Below are positions 35,076 to 47,632 of a stretch of DNA of 64,000 nt, piece after piece. Under the pieces are notes generated by a model, which saw only the letters and a program-made list of their open reading frames with translations, was not told where the DNA came from and made no database searches. The first letter of the stretch is position 1; each line of letters begins with the position of its first letter. Where the stretch lies: the NCBI GenBank assembly GCA_036674765.1, contig JARVKI010000139.1:16369-80368 (forward strand), read 5' to 3'. This DNA is from Seiridium cupressi. Taxonomy: Eukaryota; Ascomycota; Sordariomycetes; Amphisphaeriales; Sporocadaceae. The position numbers and the translations under genes are program-made.

Positions 35076-37086
35076 TTTTAATTTGACGACTGTAATAATA
35101 TTAAATCCACTCTAATCTTATTACGTAATATATACTTTATACTCCCAGCTATGTAGATATTCCCCCGTTACGTTCTCGTGAGAGCTTTCTTCCCCAGCTA
35201 GAAACATCAATAAATTAGTCACCTATAAATAGGCAATGTGCCAACAATTATATTCATGATCAAATGCTTATTGTTGGGTCATTGGTACAGGTTCTCGAGT
35301 GTTACAGTCGGTTCGAACAAAGATGGTGTCCCCGTCTGCCTTTCCACCAACTGTCCATGGTACCTTATCACATATATTCCCACGAGTCCATTTAGGACCA
35401 GCGCAATATCTGTCACCAAACAGGGGTCCGGACGTCTCTGAATATGAGCCGCTGGTATAGTATTAGTAGCCTTTCCTAATGTTATAGCGGCTGAGTGGAT
35501 ATACCAGAACGTTTTGATGATTGGCACGAAGGCGAAATACCCGCATTTCCCCCGCGTCGAGCTTTACCTGAAAGGCTCGGCCTCCAGCATGTTAATTGCC
35601 TTATATATAACCTCCGCTGACACCCACACTAAGAGCTGCGGTCAATTTGACATTACCGTTTAGGCCATCCTGGTATTATACAGTTATTGTGTCAGTTTCC
35701 GTTACCGTGTGACAAACAGACTGCCTTGGCCATGAATGAACTCAGTCCCTAATAGTAAGATTTGGTCAGATGGTCATTTGGGAGAGCTGCAAATCTTGGT
35801 AACTACTTGGTAACTCGGCAGAATGACTGGCAATCATTGAAAATATCCCATACACCCTGACAACTCCCGTTGTTATCCAATTTATTCTTTGCATGACAGC
35901 TAGGCGCGCGCAGATGCAGATCCTCTATTGCATGCTGCATATTTCTCAAGTTGTTGTTCATCCAGTGCGCCGAATTCAAAGCCTCCAGGTCGGCCTGCAA
36001 GAGCAGGTGTTGTGCCGGTCCTCCGGCGTCGCTCTAGTTGATTCAGTATTGGGACCGTGGACCAAGAAACCTGCCACTCACAGCTGGATCCATAGCTGAA
36101 TCCGTACTTGTGTTTGTTGTTGCAACGCTTCAGATAGACCTGTCTTGGTGTTCTTCTTTTACATGTGAGCTGGAATGCTCGAGCATGAATGATCCAACAT
36201 GTTATGCCGACGGTCTTATTAAGAGGTTGTTGGTTTGATGGTGTCTAGGCCGCGGTGGCGCGGGATTTGATCCCCGAAACTTGGAGAGTTTCTCCTCGAA
36301 ATTTCACGAAACTGTAGCCGCCCGGCTGCATGGGCCGGTACCATGTGCCCGACGCCTACTGCACACTTCACAATGCCTAATGTAGATAAACCAAACGACA
36401 ACTGCATAACCATCCGATTAAAAACGAGGTTATCATTCTTGCTACGTTGTCCGTGATTTCAATTTGGCCTTTGGTTCTACGTCCTGCTCGAGGAAGACAG
36501 TTATGAATGAAGGTGCGAATAGTAGCCACGCAAGGCTGATCGGAAGGCCGATTGACCTTGAAGTGTCCAGCCGCGGCGCCCAGGCAGCAGGGTCCCTTTT
36601 GTCGTGTTCCCGGCACGTGAACCAGTCACCCCTCAGCCCCGCTGACCGATTACCGCCATCCAAACGCAATACAATGGCTCGCTTCGAAACATGGATAAGC
36701 TTCGTAATCTTCCCAGCATCATCCTCTACCAGTGCTAGTGCATCGCTAGGAGCATCTTTTAAGTCCTCATTCAACTGCCAATTGCCGTGGGTGTAGAGTG
36801 TGGCCTAGTTACTTGATCAGCTGGACTCTCCTCATTGTGGCGTCACACATCTCCATTCAATTCCTCTGCCAGCAGATCGGACTCGATTGGATGGATTCGT
36901 TGAGAGAGCTTTTCGTGGTTGTCGAGCTCGTCAATGCCAAGTTATATGGAGATCGAGCCATCGCAAGCTCCCTCGTGTATGTAGGTTTCGTCGGCACGCA
37001 CACCACAGGCAGGTACTGTAAGGCCTGCTGAAACCGACTTTGCACAACGCGGCCAGAAGCGGTGGCTCCGGTTGATTCCAGTCGCG
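35076..37086. other. Intergenic, AT-rich left part, decayed
   Basis: Strongly AT-rich at about 35080-35230, then mixed. No open frame with similarity. Likely remains of the truncated STAND gene plus the promoter of the HET-NACHT-WD40 gene. Confidence 0.4.
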
Positions 37087-40000
37087 ATGCGGCTTCTAAA
37101 GATAGAAGACGACGGCTCCCTGAGTTTTACTAAGGATCTCGTGCGCGGCATCCCTCCATACGCTATTCTTTCACATACTTGGGGCGATGATGACCAAGAG
37201 ATCCAATATCAGGACATTATTCAAGGCATCGGAAAAGAAAAAGAGGGATACAGGAAGATTGAATTCTGTAGGAAACAAGCTTCGATACATGACCTTCAGC
37301 ATTTCTGGGTAGATAGATGTTGCATCAACAAGACCAACTTCACAGAGCTCTCGGAGGCGATCACCTCCACGGTTCGATGGTACCAAGATGCCACAAGGTG
37401 CTATGTCTACCTATTAGATGTCTCATTCAGGGGCGACGACGGTGCGGCAGAAGAAGAACTCCGGCGACCCACGTGGAAATCAGACCTCCGGAAAAGCAGA
37501 TGGTTCACGAGAGGGTGGACGTTACAAGAGTCAATAGCTCCTGCACATGTAGAGTTCTTCGCAGCCAAAGGGAAAATTGAGCAGTGGCTCGGCGACAAGA
37601 AAGGGTTACACCAGTTGCTTTGCGACATTACCGATATTCCAACAGGAGCTTTTCGCAGAGGTTTGATGGCCGAATTCACAATTGAAGAACGAATGTCGTG
37701 GATCAAGGGCCGTGCGACAACAAGGCCAGAAGATCTGGCTTACTGCCTGTTTGGTATCTTCGATGTCCAGTTGCCCATCCTCTACGGAGAAGGACAGACA
37801 AAGGCTTTGGAAAGACTCCGGAAAGAAGTCGATGTACAGTCCCCTGTGACAGAAGCACTCAATAAGTTGCCCGTGGTTGAGGGGGCGGCCTTTGATTCTC
37901 ATGCCCAGGAGCATGAAACCACCTGTCTCGAAGATACGCGAGTCGATTTGCTACGCGAGATATCCCAATGGGTCCAGAACCCCCGTGGCAAGAATGTGTT
38001 CTGGCTAAATGGAATGGCTGGCACAGGCAAATCGACAATCTCACGGGACAACAGCACAATTTGGTGCCGCGGACAATCAGCTTGGTGCTAGCTACTTCTT
38101 CAAACGCGGCGAGAATGACCGTTCGAGCGTAGCCAAGCTCTTTAGCACCATCGCTGCCCAAATGGTCTCCAAGCGTCCAGCTATTGCATCCTACGTCCTA
38201 GAGGTTCTGAACTCTGAATCTATGGTCTTGCAAAAACCCATGCAAAAACAGCTCGGGTCGCTCATCTTAGATCCTCTTTCTAAGCTCGCAAAGGCTACAG
38301 GCATGGATGGCGCGATACCTATCGTCATTGATGCGCTCGACGAATGCGAACGAGAAGATGATGTGAAAGTCCTCATTAAACTGTTCTGCGAGCTTCAGCA
38401 GCCTCAACCTTTCAGGCTCAAATTCCTGGTTACAAGCCGACCCGATCTTCCTATTCGCCTGGGGTTCCAAGCTGTGGAAGGAAACTATCAGGACTTGATC
38501 CTTCACGAGATATATGAACCTATCATTGAGCATGACATACGTGTGTACATTCGGCATCAGCTGAGACACATAAAGGAATGCTATGATAAATCTGTGCCAG
38601 AGCCACGGCGCTTGCCGTCTGCATGGCCGACCGAGTCTGACACAGAAACTCTCGTGCCTATGGCTGTGCCACTCTTCATTTTTGCGGCGACTTCCTGTCG
38701 ATTCATTGCGGATCGGAGAATTGGGAACCCCGAAGAACAACTGATCGAGGTCCTTACATACAAGACAAAGTCGCAAGAGTCTCAGTTGGACGGGACCTAC
38801 TTTCCCGTATTGAACCAAATGGTCCGCAGTCTTCTTGGAAAACAAAGGACACAGGTACTCGAACGTTATCGAAGTGTGGTTGGCCGCATTGTCAATCTGC
38901 AAACCTCCCTCTCAGCTACCGCTTTGGCGTCTCTTGCAGACATGAGTGAGGGCAATATCTGTAACGCATTAGATGCACTCCATCCTGTGATGAGCGTCCC
39001 GTACTCGTCTTGTTCTCCCATCCGACTATTGCATTTATCTTTCCGGGATTTTCTTCTAGATCCAGACAAGCGGGATAGAAGCCCTTTCTGGATAGATGAG
39101 GCGCCAGCCCATGGAAAACTAGGTGAAGACTGCATTCGGCTGATGGACAAGTATCTCAGAGCAGATATATGCGATATTCGAGCACCGGGAACTCGATTCT
39201 CTTCAATTAATCCATCCAATATACGCGAGAAATTGCCTGCAGAACTGCAGTACGCTTGTCAACATTGGTATTACCATTTGCAACAAGCTAGGAGTAGTGT
39301 ATGCGACGGAGATCAAGTCAACAACTTCCTTACTCACCACTTCCTCCATTGGGTGGAGGCAATGACCTTAATTGGAAGGCTTTCAGAAGTTATCGAGGGG
39401 ATTCGGATTTTACGTAGTATACCACAGGTGGTAAGTCACAATAAGAACAGATTTTGGTCAATATTCTGACGAAAAACAGGACCACTGTGACGAAATATCC
39501 GAGTTCTTGAACGATGCAATTCGCTTCGTGACAGCTGCAGCACCTGTGATATATCAGACCCCACTCCAGATCTATTCATCGTCATTGGCATTCGCACCCA
39601 CTGATAGCCTCGTCCGGAGAAACTTTTGGCGAGAGGCAGTGAAATGGATTCAATTGAAACCAATTGTGGAACGCTACTGGGGACAGTGTTTGCTCACATT
39701 TAGCGGCCACAGGTATCCTGTCAGGGCAATTGCGGTCTCGAGAAACGGCATGCTCGTGGCCTCGGCCGATAGCAGAGAGGTCCTAGTCTGGTCAGTTGCC
39801 ACTGGTATTGTGCAACAGACTATTCTACATGACCGGTCTCAAACTACAGGCAGACTTTATTTGCAGTTCTCACCGGATGGGGGACTCATAATGATAGCAT
39901 CCGACAGAAGCATTCAAACCTGGTCTACCACATATGGGACATTTCAGGGTATAATCGACACTCATGATATCATTTTGCAGCTGGCTACTTCTCCGGATGG

Positions 40001-41425
40001 CAAATTTCTGGCAACAGCATCATCCAAGGGTCGGGCGCGGGTATGGCTAGCTTCTACCGGTACACTGCACCAGGAATTGAATGAAGCATCACACTCTGTA
40101 GCTTTTTCACCAGATGGGACACTGGTAGCAACTAATTCAAGCACGTCGATCATGATATGGGTGACCGCCACTGGTGCGTTGCAGCAGAGCATCGAGGGTA
40201 TTACTTTCAATCCAGAAAAAGTCATTTTCTCGCCTAGCCTTGAATTTGTGGCATGCACAAGCTATTTGCAACGCTCGCAACTCTCGCAACTCGAAGTTTG
40301 GTCTATCACTGCGGGCGTGCCACAGCAAGTATACAATCACCAAGGGGAGTGGTTTGGAGATACAGTCTTCTTACCAGATGATTTGCGCCTAGCCTCGGTC
40401 GTGGATGGGAAATGCCGGATATGGGCCTTGGATACGGGCACTCTACAACAAGTATTAAATGAACATCAAGGAACGGTAGACTTGGTCATTTTCTCTCCAG
40501 ACGGACATACCTTACTGTCAACTTTTGAGGACTGTCTAGTCCAGATTTGGTCGGCTACTCAAAACGCCGAACAACAAGATTTGGTTCAGACTCACACCTC
40601 CGATGTCACCTCGATAGCGTTCTCCGCGGATGGTACTACCGTGGTATCAGCATCAAGAGATGGCACGATACGAACTTGGTCGGCCATGACGGGGGCAATG
40701 TTGAGAACCTTTGAAGGCCATCGTGAGGAGGTTTGTTCAGTGGCATTTTCGCCGGATGGCCAATTCGTAGTGTCGGCTTCAACTGATCAGACAGTGAGGC
40801 TCTGGTCGGCTGCAACAGGCGAATTGTACCAGCGCCTCGAAGAAGGAATTATGCCTTGGGTTAGCCTAGCCATATTTTCCCAAGACCAAGAACATCTACT
40901 TATAGAGGAGGGGGGATTACAACACATCTGGTCAAAAGCCAAACACAACCCACTACGGTCTTCTTCACAAATCGATGGTTCCGGGTATTGTTACCACGTG
41001 TCGACTTCCATTGACATATTTCACACAATAGGAGTCTCGCTGGACGGAGAGCCTGTGGTCTTAGGAGACTTTGGTCAAGGAAAAATCCCATGCTCGATCT
41101 TCACGATTGTCGTTTGTTCCCAAAAAAGGATGGCTACTTGCTCCTCACCGAGTCTGGGAAGATGGACATCGCCTTAGATCCATCAGAAATATTGAGTCCA
41201 GACGCAAGAGTTAGATACGATTTCGACTTGGATAACTTCCACCATGTTGGTTATTGGTTCAATAAAGATCGGACATGGATTACACATAATGGAGTTGACC
41301 TACTTCGGATACCGCCAGAGAGAAGGCCGACTTGCTCAACAGTGTCAGGGTCTACCGTTGCATTCGGTTCAGAATCGGGAAGAGTGTATATAATGCGCCT
41401 TGCTGCAGAAGAGCTGTCAGTTTGA
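37087..41425 (+). CDS. HET-NACHT-WD40 NLR-like protein, frameshifted
   Basis: A fungal NOD-like receptor of the heterokaryon-incompatibility/innate-recognition type. The HET domain (residues 1-235) has YAILSHTWG, WVDRCCINK, GWTLQE and YCLFGIFDV. NACHT begins with Walker A GMAGTGKS (309-316); Walker B is IVIDALDE at about 38326-38344. At least ten degenerate WD40 blades (39.7-41.4 kb) end in a module with the RIPPERRPTCSTVSGSTVAFGSESGRV closing pattern. A 49-nt intron (39431-39479) is well supported. As sequenced the gene cannot be read through: an extra G in the GGG at 38045-38047 shifts the frame three codons after Walker A and ends translation at 38091 (334 residues). A second frame change lies between 40985 and 41090; a 47-nt intron 40985-41031 could also explain it. 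Otherwise both frames are open, so it is either a very recent pseudogene or carries assembly errors. Confidence 0.85.
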
Positions 41426-41648
41426 GATATGCTGGTAATGACCACGGTAATGGTTTTCTTTAACTATATACCTGATGCTATTCCACGCGTAAGGCTCGAG
41501 AAACGAATGCAGTCTTTGGATAACGTAGAGCAAAAACAGGCATACATGATTTTGATGGATTCAGCTTTATGTCGTAACCTATTTCATTCATTTCCACGTG
41601 ACGTGGTAGCTATATACTACACTTTGATTCCGTTATTGATTTTGGCAT

Positions 41649-42418
41649 TCAAACACCAATCGCCTTAGCAATAGCCTCGCCCACACCCTTCGCACTCGCC
41701 GGGTTCTGGCCCGTGATGAACTTGCCACCGTCCTGGACGATGACCAGCTCGCCCCAGGGCTCGCTGGCCTTCTTGTACGAGGCGCCGGCCCGCTTGATCT
41801 CGTCCTCGAGCAGCACGGGCATCAGCTTGGTCATCTGGGCCTGGTCCTCCTCGACGTTGGAGAAGCCGGTGACCTCCTTGCCGGCCAGCAGATGCTTGCC
41901 GCCGGGCAGGGTGACGTTGGTGAAGACGATGGGGCCGTGGCATACGGCCGCGACGGGCTTGCCGGCCGCGACGAACTCGTTGATCAGCGCGATGCTCTCC
42001 TTGTCCGTGGCGAGGTCGAACATGGGCCCGTGGCCGCCCGGGTAGAAGAGGGCGGCGAACTCGGAGGAGCGGCCCAGGTAGTTGGACAGCTTGTCCGTGT
42101 TCTTCCACAGCGAGTCCTTCTTGAGGAAGTTGGTGGACGACGGGTCCTGCTTGAAGGCCTCGACGGACGACTTGTCGAGGGGTGCCTCGCCGCCCTTTGG
42201 CGAGACAATCACCAGCTCGGTCTTGGGCTCGAGGACATCATAAGGGTGGGCGAGCTCGGGCTGTAAAGCAGGGAGAGTTATGTTAGCTTGTGCACGCGTT
42301 TGGACGTTTGTGCTCGAAGGGAGGATGCAATGGTACTTACAAGATACCAACCAGTCTCGTTGTCGGTGCCCTCAATCTTGCCGTAAGAGGTGAGAACTAC
42401 TAGAACCTTGGGAGCCAT
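41649..42418 (-). CDS. DJ-1/PfpI family protein (Hsp31-like glyoxalase III / chaperone)
   Basis: Exons 42341-42418 and 41649-42260 (80-nt intron GTAAGT...TTACAG) give 229 residues, the usual size of fungal Hsp31-like proteins. The nucleophile elbow is A-V-C133-H134-G-P, and YPGGHGPMFDL and FSNVEED are family motifs; Glu28 is in the right place for the Cys-His-Glu set. Members act as glutathione-independent glyoxalases or stress chaperones in the cytosol. Exon 2 has almost only G or C in third positions, unlike its neighbours, which also creates long spurious open frames in the other phases. It converges on the NLR-like gene with 223 bp between stops. Confidence 0.9.
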
Positions 42419-43406
42419 GTTGGGAGCAATCAAGAGTTGTTGGACGTAAGTTTTAAGTGTAATTGAAAGTATAAGTGTTAGAGTGACGTATAATTCATAT
42501 CGCTGGTAGTTTGGGTATCTATAGCTTGTGCAATAACAAAAGTGAACTAATGATCTATCGATGCGGGCAGCCAAGCTGTTTATATACAGTTTGCAAAATT
42601 AGCTTTCTGTCTGCCTTGAAATTTTCAATTGCCCAACAAGGTGATTAGCATCGTTCATCGATAGCCGTGGAGTTATTAATGGGTTGCACGAACGGAGAAC
42701 AAGCACAGAAGCTTTCCGAAATGAGCTCAGTTCAGCTTCCCTCACACGATTGGAATTTCCATGACGTTTTTGCTTTAGAGCTCCCGAGGCTTGTTCCCTC
42801 CAAGAACCCCTCCATGACAGGGGTAGGTAGTTGTGGGTGAGGGTTGATGGGACACCCCGCCGAGGTAATATGCAGTAGCGGCCGCCCAGTTTGACAAGCG
42901 CCATCATACATCAGCCATATCTCAGGGAGACCTCAACTGGAGTACAGGGAAGCTTCTATGGGCAGATCAACGCCTTAGGATGAGGAATGCGGGTCGTCTC
43001 TCTCGTATCGCGTGGATTGCAAGGCTGATCTATCACCTGCCAAGTCACTCTTCGTAGCATCCAGCATCTCGGCCGTCACGTTCGTTGGTAATGATGCAAT
43101 TCGCGAGTCAGGGATCCATTTCGGCGTCTACCAGGACCCACGCTTACCACCGATAGACCTCATGGCACAACACTTCACCGCCCGCACGTTGATGATGAAA
43201 AATGGTCCCAGATGAAGTCAACCCCCGGAGCTCACAGGGACTTGGCTGCCAAGCGTCGGACGTCTTCGTCGCATACGGAGTAGAGGTGAGTCATCTTCCA
43301 ATCACGAACGCGGAGTGTCGCGCGTGGGCTTGCCCCATCACGGCAGTGCAGATTCAAAAATGCTGTCCGCATGATGGAACAATTAATTAGTCGAGTCTCT
43401 CTTAAC
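42419..43406. other. Intergenic
   Basis: Promoter side of the DJ-1 gene and 3' flank of the ABC transporter. No supported gene. Confidence 0.4.
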
Positions 43407-46400
43407 TCATCCGACTTGGGCAGCTCTCTTTTTCTCGACAACACTCTTCCACCTCGTTCTCACTAGTCTGAGTAACATCCAGGCCACTAACCTGTAAATC
43501 ACCACCACAGCGGCCAACGCACCAATATTGACTGCTCCGTTGACATTCAACTTATAGAGATCCAACACCTGTTCACCCGTAGAATAGATGCACTCCCCAT
43601 CTGGTTGCTTCTGTGAGTCATTGCAGGTGAATTGTACGCCCTTCAGACTGTAATGTGACAAGGCGGCCGTCGCGTACTTGAGCGGACTGAGGTAATTGAA
43701 TGCCTTGAACAGCTCTGGCATGTCAATCGACATGATTCCCGCGGTGACCTGAGCAACACTGAGTAGAACGGAGATGACGTTGACTGCGAAACCCGCATGG
43801 CTGAATAGTGTATTGAACATGATGCCCAAGCTCTCGCCACAGCTCACAATGGCGAAACAGCAGAAGACGTAGACAAAGTACAACTCAACTGTGCGTGGGA
43901 AGCCGACTGCAAGATCGGCAAGGACACCGAAGATGAAGGACGAGATGATCTCGAAAGGGACCTCCAGGATTGTGTACGTAGTCAGGAATGCCTCCACGCT
44001 GTATACGCCGTCGTCGTCCTCACGGTAGAACACTTCCCGTTCGGCGGGATATACAGCGACGTTCTGGAGCATGCCAACAAAGTAGAAGGCGCCGACTTCT
44101 TGGACAAACCCCACGCGGTTTTGTATGCTTGGATAGTCATTGTGCAAAGGAGCGAAGAAAAGTGCTAGCACGAGAGCGAGGCCGAGAACTTGCATGATCC
44201 TTGCCAGTATTAATGGAGGCTGTCGTCGAATGTTTATGATGGCCCGGTGCATGAGCAGAGGAAGCGCGGTGGCAAAAGATGCGCGCTTGTGCACCATGGC
44301 CCCGAGCTCTGCTGGAGTGGCAAGAGTAGTCTTGTTGAACGACTTGCGACTCGGAACAGCTGAATTTTTCTTCTCCAGTTGTGCATCATCAGCTGCGTCG
44401 TTGGCGCCATGGGGAAACCCCTCTGTACTAGTTGCGGCGGTAGCAACTTCACCTTCGTCGTTGGTTGTTTTCTTCAGCATAGTCTCCTCCCTTTCGTCGA
44501 TGTCGGCCAGACGTGTGGCTGCTTTCTCTGGCTCTGTGGGTATTTTCTCGGCATGATCTCGCCAAGCTTGAACCAACTTCCTGACCTTTTCCCGACTTTC
44601 TGCTTCCCTCTCTTCCTCTTGCAGGTCAATCGTGATGAGGTCCAGAGCGTAGTCGGCAGGATTCGTATGGTGCGGGCACTGATAACCAAGACCACTGAAA
44701 TACCCAAGCATATCTTTTGCAGCTCCAGCATATACAGGCGAGCCTCCACGTGCAAGTAACAACACATTACCAAAGTGTTTGAACAAATCCGATCTTGCTT
44801 GGTGGATTGTCAAGATCAAGGTACGACCTTCGTTGGCAAGTCCATGCAGAACTTCAAGAATACTGCTTGCCGTGAAAGCATCCAATCCTGAAGTGGGCTC
44901 ATCGAGCAGTAGTACACGGGGGTCAGTCAGGATCTGCACAGCGATGCTGACACGCCGCTTTTCGCCTCCTGAAATGCCTTTGACCAAGTCGCTTCCTACG
45001 AGATTGTCTGCGCAGTCCTTCAACCCCATTTTGAGTAAAACCTCTTCAGCCCGATCGTATTTCTGCTGCTTACTCATCCATGATGGTAGCCGCAATCCTG
45101 CAGCAAATCGAAGTGTTTCGCGGACTGTGAGCGAAGGGAGTAAGGCATCATCGTCTTGGCAAACGTATGACACTATCGATCGAATCACTGATTCGGACGG
45201 AACGGCGCTGTTAAAGGTGAGTTTTCCAGATGGTTGGTAGCGGGTTCCAAAGGAGCCTTTCAAACGAAGAGCCATCGCATTTAGCAAGCTTGTTTTACCA
45301 GAGCCAGACGGACCCATAACAATGTTTAGTTGACCAGCTTGGAAGGTCGCGTTGACTGGGTTCAAAATCTTCTTTGTTGGCAGTTTCTTGCCCCAGGATG
45401 ACCGTTTATCCAGAGCCAATCCAAAGTCGTCAAGCCCAACATCAATCGCTCGTACTTCCTGAACCGATCTTGCATTCATCTTCTCCTTGCCGACTGATAG
45501 ATCTTTATCGGATGTCCTGGCTCTTGCAATTGTCATCTCGACCTTCAAGAACGCAAGTCCCACCCACGATGTTATGCAGAACAGCCCTACAAACCCTACC
45601 ATAGCTAATATTGGTCGCGCAATCCATTCTTTGGGAAAACCGAGATTCTCCATGATATAACTGCCCGTATATGACGCACAGATTGGGTTGCTGGCGCCAC
45701 CTTCACTTGGGCAGTCATAGAAGCTATCCTCAAACTCGTTTCCGCATAATGCTCCAAACCCATAGTACTGAAAATGTTAGATTCGCTAGCGATGGATCAA
45801 GGCATCATATCTCTTACCGTATAAGTGGTATACTTCAGCCAGCGAACGTACACTGGGATCGTGTTGCTCTGTACAAAATATCCACAAGCCATACTTTGAA
45901 GTGTGTATGTCAGGTTGCCAATGAGACTAGCGCCAGGGAAATGCCTGATTGCTGCGACCGATGTCATGGCCAGCATAATGGCGATGTAATGATTCAGCAA
46001 GATAATGGAAAAGAATGTAAAGAATTTCCCCACTTCACGGTCGAATCCGACCATGAAATAATAAATCACGCTGTACAGGAATGGCACAGGTATGTCCTCC
46101 GTGAAGAAGCGAGCTATCCGGCGCGAAAGAATAAATGGAAGTGCTGTGACACAACCCTCGACGTGTTCTCGGTCGAATGTGGGTATGTCGATAGTAAGTC
46201 GATATGTCTCAAACATAAGATAAAGATAGCCTTGCAGACCAACAGATGTATACAACGCACCCTGCCTAGATCTGATACCAGACTGGTCTCGAGGCAGGGC
46301 ATAGAATATGTATCCTGTGATGATTGCCATAGAAATGGCCTCGCCTAGCGATCCTGCCATGCCCATGGGATCTCGGATAGTGACCTTGAGTGTTCGGTCT

Positions 46401-47632
46401 GTAAGGACCCGAGTCTGGCGGAAGAAACCGGCGTGTTGCTCTTGATCCCGTTTTGTCGACTTTGACTTGCTTTCAGCTGCTGTTTCAGCTATCGGAGGAA
46501 ATCGTTCAGATGTCGCTTCGCTCCAAGCTGCCTTCAGTCTCTCCACACGAGCAGTAGTTTCTTCCTCGAGTTCTGGCGTCCGATTGTCGATGGCGGCGTG
46601 ATCGATATAGAATTCGGCCGGATTGACGAAGGGTGGCAGGCCGAAGCCGAGATCGGAGAACCATATACCACATTCGCTCCTGGGACCAGAGTAGACAGAA
46701 CCTCCTCGAGACAAGATGACCAGATTATCGAACAGATCCCAGATCTCTGATCGTGGCTGGTGAATGGTGGTAATAACGGTGCGGCCCTTCTTAGCCAGAA
46801 CCTTCAAGGTCTTGACAAGTTGATGCGCGCTTGTCGCGTCTAGGCCGGTCGTGGGTTCATCGAGGAAAAGGACTGACGGGTTGGCGAGCAGTTGAACACC
46901 AATGCTCGTCCTCCTCTTCTCACCACCGGAGCACCCCCTATGTTGACTGTTTCCAATCCTGGTATCTGCACATTCCTTTAATCCTAGCTCGAGAATCACT
47001 TCCTCTACTATGCGCAGACGATCTTCTTTTGATGTCGACGAAGGCAAACGCAAATCGGCCGAGTATCTGAGTGTTTCCCGGACCGTCAGCGTCGGTAATA
47101 GAATATCTTGCTGCATAACATAAGCATGTCTGGCCGAGTGAACCCCCTCGATTCCGTTGAACGTGACGGATCCAGTTTGCGACAGCCTGCTGCTGAACAC
47201 ACGCTCTGCTACTGTATTTAGTAAAGTTGTCTTCCCGCTCCCACTTCCACCAAGAATGGCAGTCAAAGTGCCAGGCTGGAACGACGCATTGATGGCGGTG
47301 AGCACGGTCTTGGTTTTGGGAGTGCTATTCTGTTTCTTAGATGACTTCCGACCGAATAACTCTGGGTAGGTCGATGGCTCAAACAGTGATGGCGAAGTAT
47401 CAACTCCCACTGTAAGGCTCCTCAACTGAACATCGACATGTTCTACATCGTCCAGAGACATACGGCCAGCAACAGAAAATGATGCCCGTCGTTCTAGGTC
47501 CAAATGCCCTACCTCCATTGACGTCGACATGGAGCTGGCAGGCTCGACCTTCTCTTGGCCAAATTTCCTGTGATTATGCATCGGCGTCTGGTCAGTCTCT
47601 CCTCCCGTGTTCCTGTGGTCTGTCGTCGACAT
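43407..47632 (-). CDS. Full-length ABCG-type ABC transporter (NBD-TMD)2
   Basis: Exons 45818-47632 and 43407-45767, joined by a 50-nt intron (GTAAGA...TTTTCAG), give 1391 residues. Two white-type halves are fused. NBD1 has Walker A GGSGSGKTT (128-136), CSGGEKRRTS and LFLDEPTTGLD. NBD2 has GPSGSGKTS (from 757), ISGGEKRRVS and LLLDEPTSGLD. Each NBD is followed by about six membrane helices; the extracellular loop near the intron (CGNEFEDSFYDCPSEGG) is Cys-rich, and a second one (TCNDSQKQPDGECIY) lies near the C-terminus. Both sites look catalytically competent, unlike PDR-type pumps with degenerate NBD1. Likely a plasma-membrane exporter of lipophilic compounds; substrate unknown. I chose the ATG at 47632 because the frame upstream has no ATG. 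Confidence 0.93.

Noticed and set aside
36220..36320. tRNA-like pattern (GGATTTGATCCC resembling a B box)
   Set aside because: No complementary acceptor stem or proper A box at the right spacing.
41665..42266. Long overlapping frames on both strands across the DJ-1 gene
   Set aside because: By-products of the very high third-position GC of the real gene; Arg/Gly/Ala-biased translations.
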